Assembly: GCA_002483265.1 (NCBI GenBank)
Contig: DLHO01000005.1
Location: forward strand, 47,097 to 111,096
Length of the DNA: 64,000 nt
Direction of reading: 5' to 3'
Source: Flavobacteriales bacterium UBA7666
GTDB taxonomy: Bacteria; Bacteroidota; Bacteroidia; Flavobacteriales_D; Crocinitomicaceae
Part shown: positions 61,723-64,000 of the stretch, one piece after another
How the letters are laid out: each line of letters begins with the position of its first letter
How positions within the stretch are numbered: position 1 is the first letter of the stretch
Notes under the pieces: generated by a model
What the model was told of the DNA's origin: nothing
Database searches by the model: none
Seen by the model: only the letters and a program-made list of their open reading frames with translations
Made by a program: the position numbers and the translations under genes

Positions 61723-63798
61723 CTACTCTACTATCAATGGTAAGGAATGTGTTCCGTTAGACGCTCCCATCTTTACAAAATAGTATCCCGAACGCAAACC
61801 TGCCAACGGAATCTGAAGTGAATTCAAATCCGTTTGCTCATTCGTTTCGAACACAATTCTTCCCTGTGCATCGAGTAATTGTACTTTTTCCGGAGACTCT
61901 TGTTCAGTCCATTTCAATACCACAAATCCTTCTTTCTCTGCCGGATTTGGATAGATCTCAAATTGGTTTTTAGAGCCCACTTCATGCAATCCCAATTCAT
62001 TCAATTTCCCGATGCGGATATTGTCCAAAAAGAAGTTGTTTCCACCTTTTGATTCAAAACGGAATTTCACCTGTGTGTGATCCGTAAAGTTTACTGCTCC
62101 GTTGATCAGAACCGTATCACTCGCCCATTCATTCAGCGAAGCCGGGATAAACGAAGTTGTCACTAATTGGCTTACAGACTTCAGTGTGCTTGTTCCCGAG
62201 TAGGTTTTCTTATGCAGCCAAGTTTCTCCGCAGTCATTAGAGATAAAAATTCGGAACAAATCTGCGTTACTTGCCACTTTTTGAGCATAAGCCCAGTCAA
62301 AAGCTACAGCTAAACTTGTGAATCCGGAAAGGTCTAAAGGATCTGAAAAGAACTCATATACCTGATTAGAACCTGCATCGAAATTATTGATCATTGCCGA
62401 TTGATTACTTTGAAATCCCGTGTTGGAAATCTCCCAGTTATACGGCTGACCCACTTCTCTGACGTGCCATTTATTTTTGAAAGCAGTTAAACCTTCCTCA
62501 AAACCTTCAGTTATTCCTTGATTTGTTCCCTGATTGGGTAGAACGGTAATGTAATCGGTTAAAACCAATTCAAGGGTATCAACCCCATTACTTACTTTCA
62601 GTGTCACGTCAAACTTCCCAACCTGGTTGTATAAAACGATTGCTGTATCATTGGAAGAAGAACCAAGCAAGATTCCTGATTCAACGTTCCAGATTCTATT
62701 TGCTATGCTATGTGAGGAAACATCTTTGAACAGAACGGAATCTCCCTGACAGACAACCAACTTATTGGCTTCTAATTTTACTTCACAGAGTTGATTTGCC
62801 AAATCGTCTGTTCCTGTAGTCGCGAGATTTGCCGGAGTCCATAAGTTATTTCGTTGTGCCACGGAAGAATTCAATGCTGCATGCATGCGTACTTTCTGTC
62901 CTTCTGTAAACATCAATGCACAATAGGCGTAGTCCATGTAATTCTGAATATTATCCAAACTGCTGCAGGATGAAGCATTCAAATTACAAGTAGACCACCC
63001 AATCGTATTCGGCGTATCCATGACCTCATCGTCATAAGCACAATTCCCTGCATTTCCCACAGGTAAATAATAAAAATCCGGAACGTTATTTCCTCCCCAA
63101 ATGTGATACAGGTTTAAATAATGGCCTATTTCATGTGAAAGCACTGTTCTTTTGAAGTAATCTGAAGTTCCGATTGTTCCAACATAATCGTGACGAATGA
63201 CAATTCCGTCCCATTCCGGAATCGTATCTGCGACTGCCGGCATCAATGCATGACCTGCCAATCCTGCAGCGTCAAAACACACATAAATGTTCAGATATTT
63301 TTCCGGTGGCCAATGGATCAAACTTTTTACCTGATGATCTCCGGGATAAGTCAATGCAGAAACTGTTCTTGTAATTCCGGAAGTACAATTTCCATCCGGG
63401 TCAATTTGAGCCAAACGAATCTCAATATCTGCGTCTGCTGCGATGGATTGAAATGCAGAAACAATCTGACTGGTGTCCGGGTTTAATTTCCGGTATTGCA
63501 GGTTGACTTGTTCAATGGCATCGTAAATCTGTGAATTCGTGATGTTTTCAGATCCGTTATTATGGATAATGTGAAACACAACCGGAATAATGTAAGTCGC
63601 ACCGGATTTTGTAGTATTCTCCTGAAACTGCTTCGTAAACGATTCCAATTTCTTTTTGGATCTCAAAAAAGCTTGTCGGTATTCGGGATGTTCCTGAAAC
63701 AGTTTTTGTTCCATTTCATCACTCCCGCAATGAAGCAAGGCTTGTGCAAAACCATTCGACAAGGCGAATGTTGCAACGAACAAAAGGATTCCTTTCAT
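61723..63798 (-). CDS. M43 (pappalysin-type) metalloprotease with T9SS type A sorting domain
   Basis: A 691-aa exported protein. The signal is MKGILLFVATFALSNGFAQ from the Met at 63798. A propeptide precedes the catalytic domain. Zinc motif HEIGHYLNLYH gives His222, Glu223, His226 and His232 in the HExxHxxxxxH arrangement, followed by DDEVMDTPNT and a later MDYAYCALMFTEGQ Met-turn segment. This is the M43 metzincin pattern. A PKD-like region lies at about 365-430 (WNVESGILLGSSSND, cited in parts) and a jelly-roll-like domain at about 470-600. The last ~75 residues (FEIYPNPAEKEGFVVLKW) are a T9SS type A sorting signal. Likely degrades extracellular protein. Confidence 0.88.
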   Translation of the reverse strand: MKGILLFVATFALSNGFAQALLHCGSDEMEQKLFQEHPEYRQAFLRSKKKLESFTKQFQENTTKSGATYIIPVVFHIIHNNGSENITNSQIYDAIEQVNLQYRKLNPDTSQIVSAFQSIAADADIEIRLAQIDPDGNCTSGITRTVSALTYPGDHQVKSLIHWPPEKYLNIYVCFDAAGLAGHALMPAVADTIPEWDGIVIRHDYVGTIGTSDYFKRTVLSHEIGHYLNLYHIWGGNNVPDFYYLPVGNAGNCAYDDEVMDTPNTIGWSTCNLNASSCSSLDNIQNYMDYAYCALMFTEGQKVRMHAALNSSVAQRNNLWTPANLATTGTDDLANQLCEVKLEANKLVVCQGDSVLFKDVSSHSIANRIWNVESGILLGSSSNDTAIVLYNQVGKFDVTLKVSNGVDTLELVLTDYITVLPNQGTNQGITEGFEEGLTAFKNKWHVREVGQPYNWEISNTGFQSNQSAMINNFDAGSNQVYEFFSDPLDLSGFTSLAVAFDWAYAQKVASNADLFRIFISNDCGETWLHKKTYSGTSTLKSVSQLVTTSFIPASLNEWASDTVLINGAVNFTDHTQVKFRFESKGGNNFFLDNIRIGKLNELGLHEVGSKNQFEIYPNPAEKEGFVVLKWTEQESPEKVQLLDAQGRIVFETNEQTDLNSLQIPLAGLRSGYYFVKMGASNGTHSLPLIVE

Positions 63799-63976
63799 GT
63801 TTATCAACTAGTAGTAAGTGTGCTAAAGATAGTTTTATCTTTTGACATGTTCCTGAAATTAGTAACCCAGTAGTGCTAAACTAACTCTGTCAAATAAATC
63901 TCTTCAATTCCGAAGAGGTCGGAACAAGTTGTTAAGAATATATACATTCATAACTATATCTATGCTTTATCTATGG

Positions 63977-63998
63977 AATATCCATTCAATATCCATTC
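63977..63998. repeat. Short tandem repeat at the right edge
   Basis: AATATCCATTC is present twice in tandem (63977-63987 and 63988-63998). The window ends there, so the full extent is unknown. The region from 63799 to the edge otherwise shows no gene. Confidence 0.45.
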
Positions 63999-64000
63999 AA

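Noticed and set aside
1..64000. CRISPR array
   Set aside because: No set of regularly spaced identical repeats was seen; the intergenic repeats present are palindromic or at most two direct copies.
1..64000. tRNA or rRNA genes
   Set aside because: No intergenic stretch shows a cloverleaf-like pattern with a GGTTCRA loop or rRNA signature; gaps are short and hold hairpins.

Overview
The window is chromosomal DNA from a Bacteroidota bacterium, most likely a flavobacterium of the order Flavobacteriales. A Crocinitomicaceae/Fluviicola-like organism would fit, but this is inference. The evidence is type IX secretion (T9SS) sorting domains of both kinds, many proteins with SPI or lipoprotein signals, promoters of the form TTTG-N17-21-TAnnTTTG without obvious Shine-Dalgarno sites, a NuoG that ends before the large molybdopterin domain, and a persulfide dioxygenase-rhodanese fusion. 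I see no rRNA, tRNA, CRISPR array, prophage or insertion sequence. Coding density is high.

Layout. Positions 1-285 hold the start of a large exported protein that runs off the left edge. Positions 456-4784 carry purF, an orphan histidine kinase and gpmI, nearly contiguous. Positions 4857-17076 carry a T9SS type B surface protein, an M20 dipeptidase with a LEA-like lipoprotein, glycyl-tRNA synthetase, a persulfide dioxygenase-rhodanese fusion, an exported cyclophilin-FKBP fusion, a GH16 glycosidase and three small beta-barrel proteins. Positions 17161-23025 carry a PpiD-like chaperone, a lipoprotein MsrA, an unknown lipoprotein and a DUF255 thioredoxin-domain protein. Positions 23334-29855 are a plus-strand run: two SGNH-type proteins and an MBOAT O-acyltransferase (a probable surface O-acetylation cassette), then lipB and a serine hydrolase. 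Positions 29961-32707 carry a GT39-like membrane glycosyltransferase, a small conserved protein and an FkbM methyltransferase. Positions 32825-36399 carry the tyrosine/homogentisate enzymes HppD and HmgA, and a divergent SDR-type threonine dehydrogenase.

Positions 38733-51555 are a complete 14-gene nuoA-N operon on the minus strand, with a candidate promoter and an upstream palindrome. Positions 51744-59482 hold envelope and secretion genes: a beta-barrel, a three-gene operon (coiled-coil 'tail-fibre-like' protein, large T9SS-exported alpha/beta hydrolase, lipoprotein), and a TPR protein with a coiled-coil lipoprotein. Positions 59553-61569 carry serS, rpmA and rplU. Positions 61723-63798 carry an M43 metalloprotease with a T9SS type A tail.

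The least explained structure is non-coding. A palindromic element (arms AGTAGGGGCG / CGCCCCTACT) occurs three times with paired substitutions between copies. Several other dispersed inverted or direct repeats fill most of the longer intergenic gaps and many lie at gene ends. Among genes, the SGNH-SGNH-MBOAT cassette and the secreted hydrolase operon are the best candidates for poorly described functions. I found no clear sign of an entirely new defence or mobile system.
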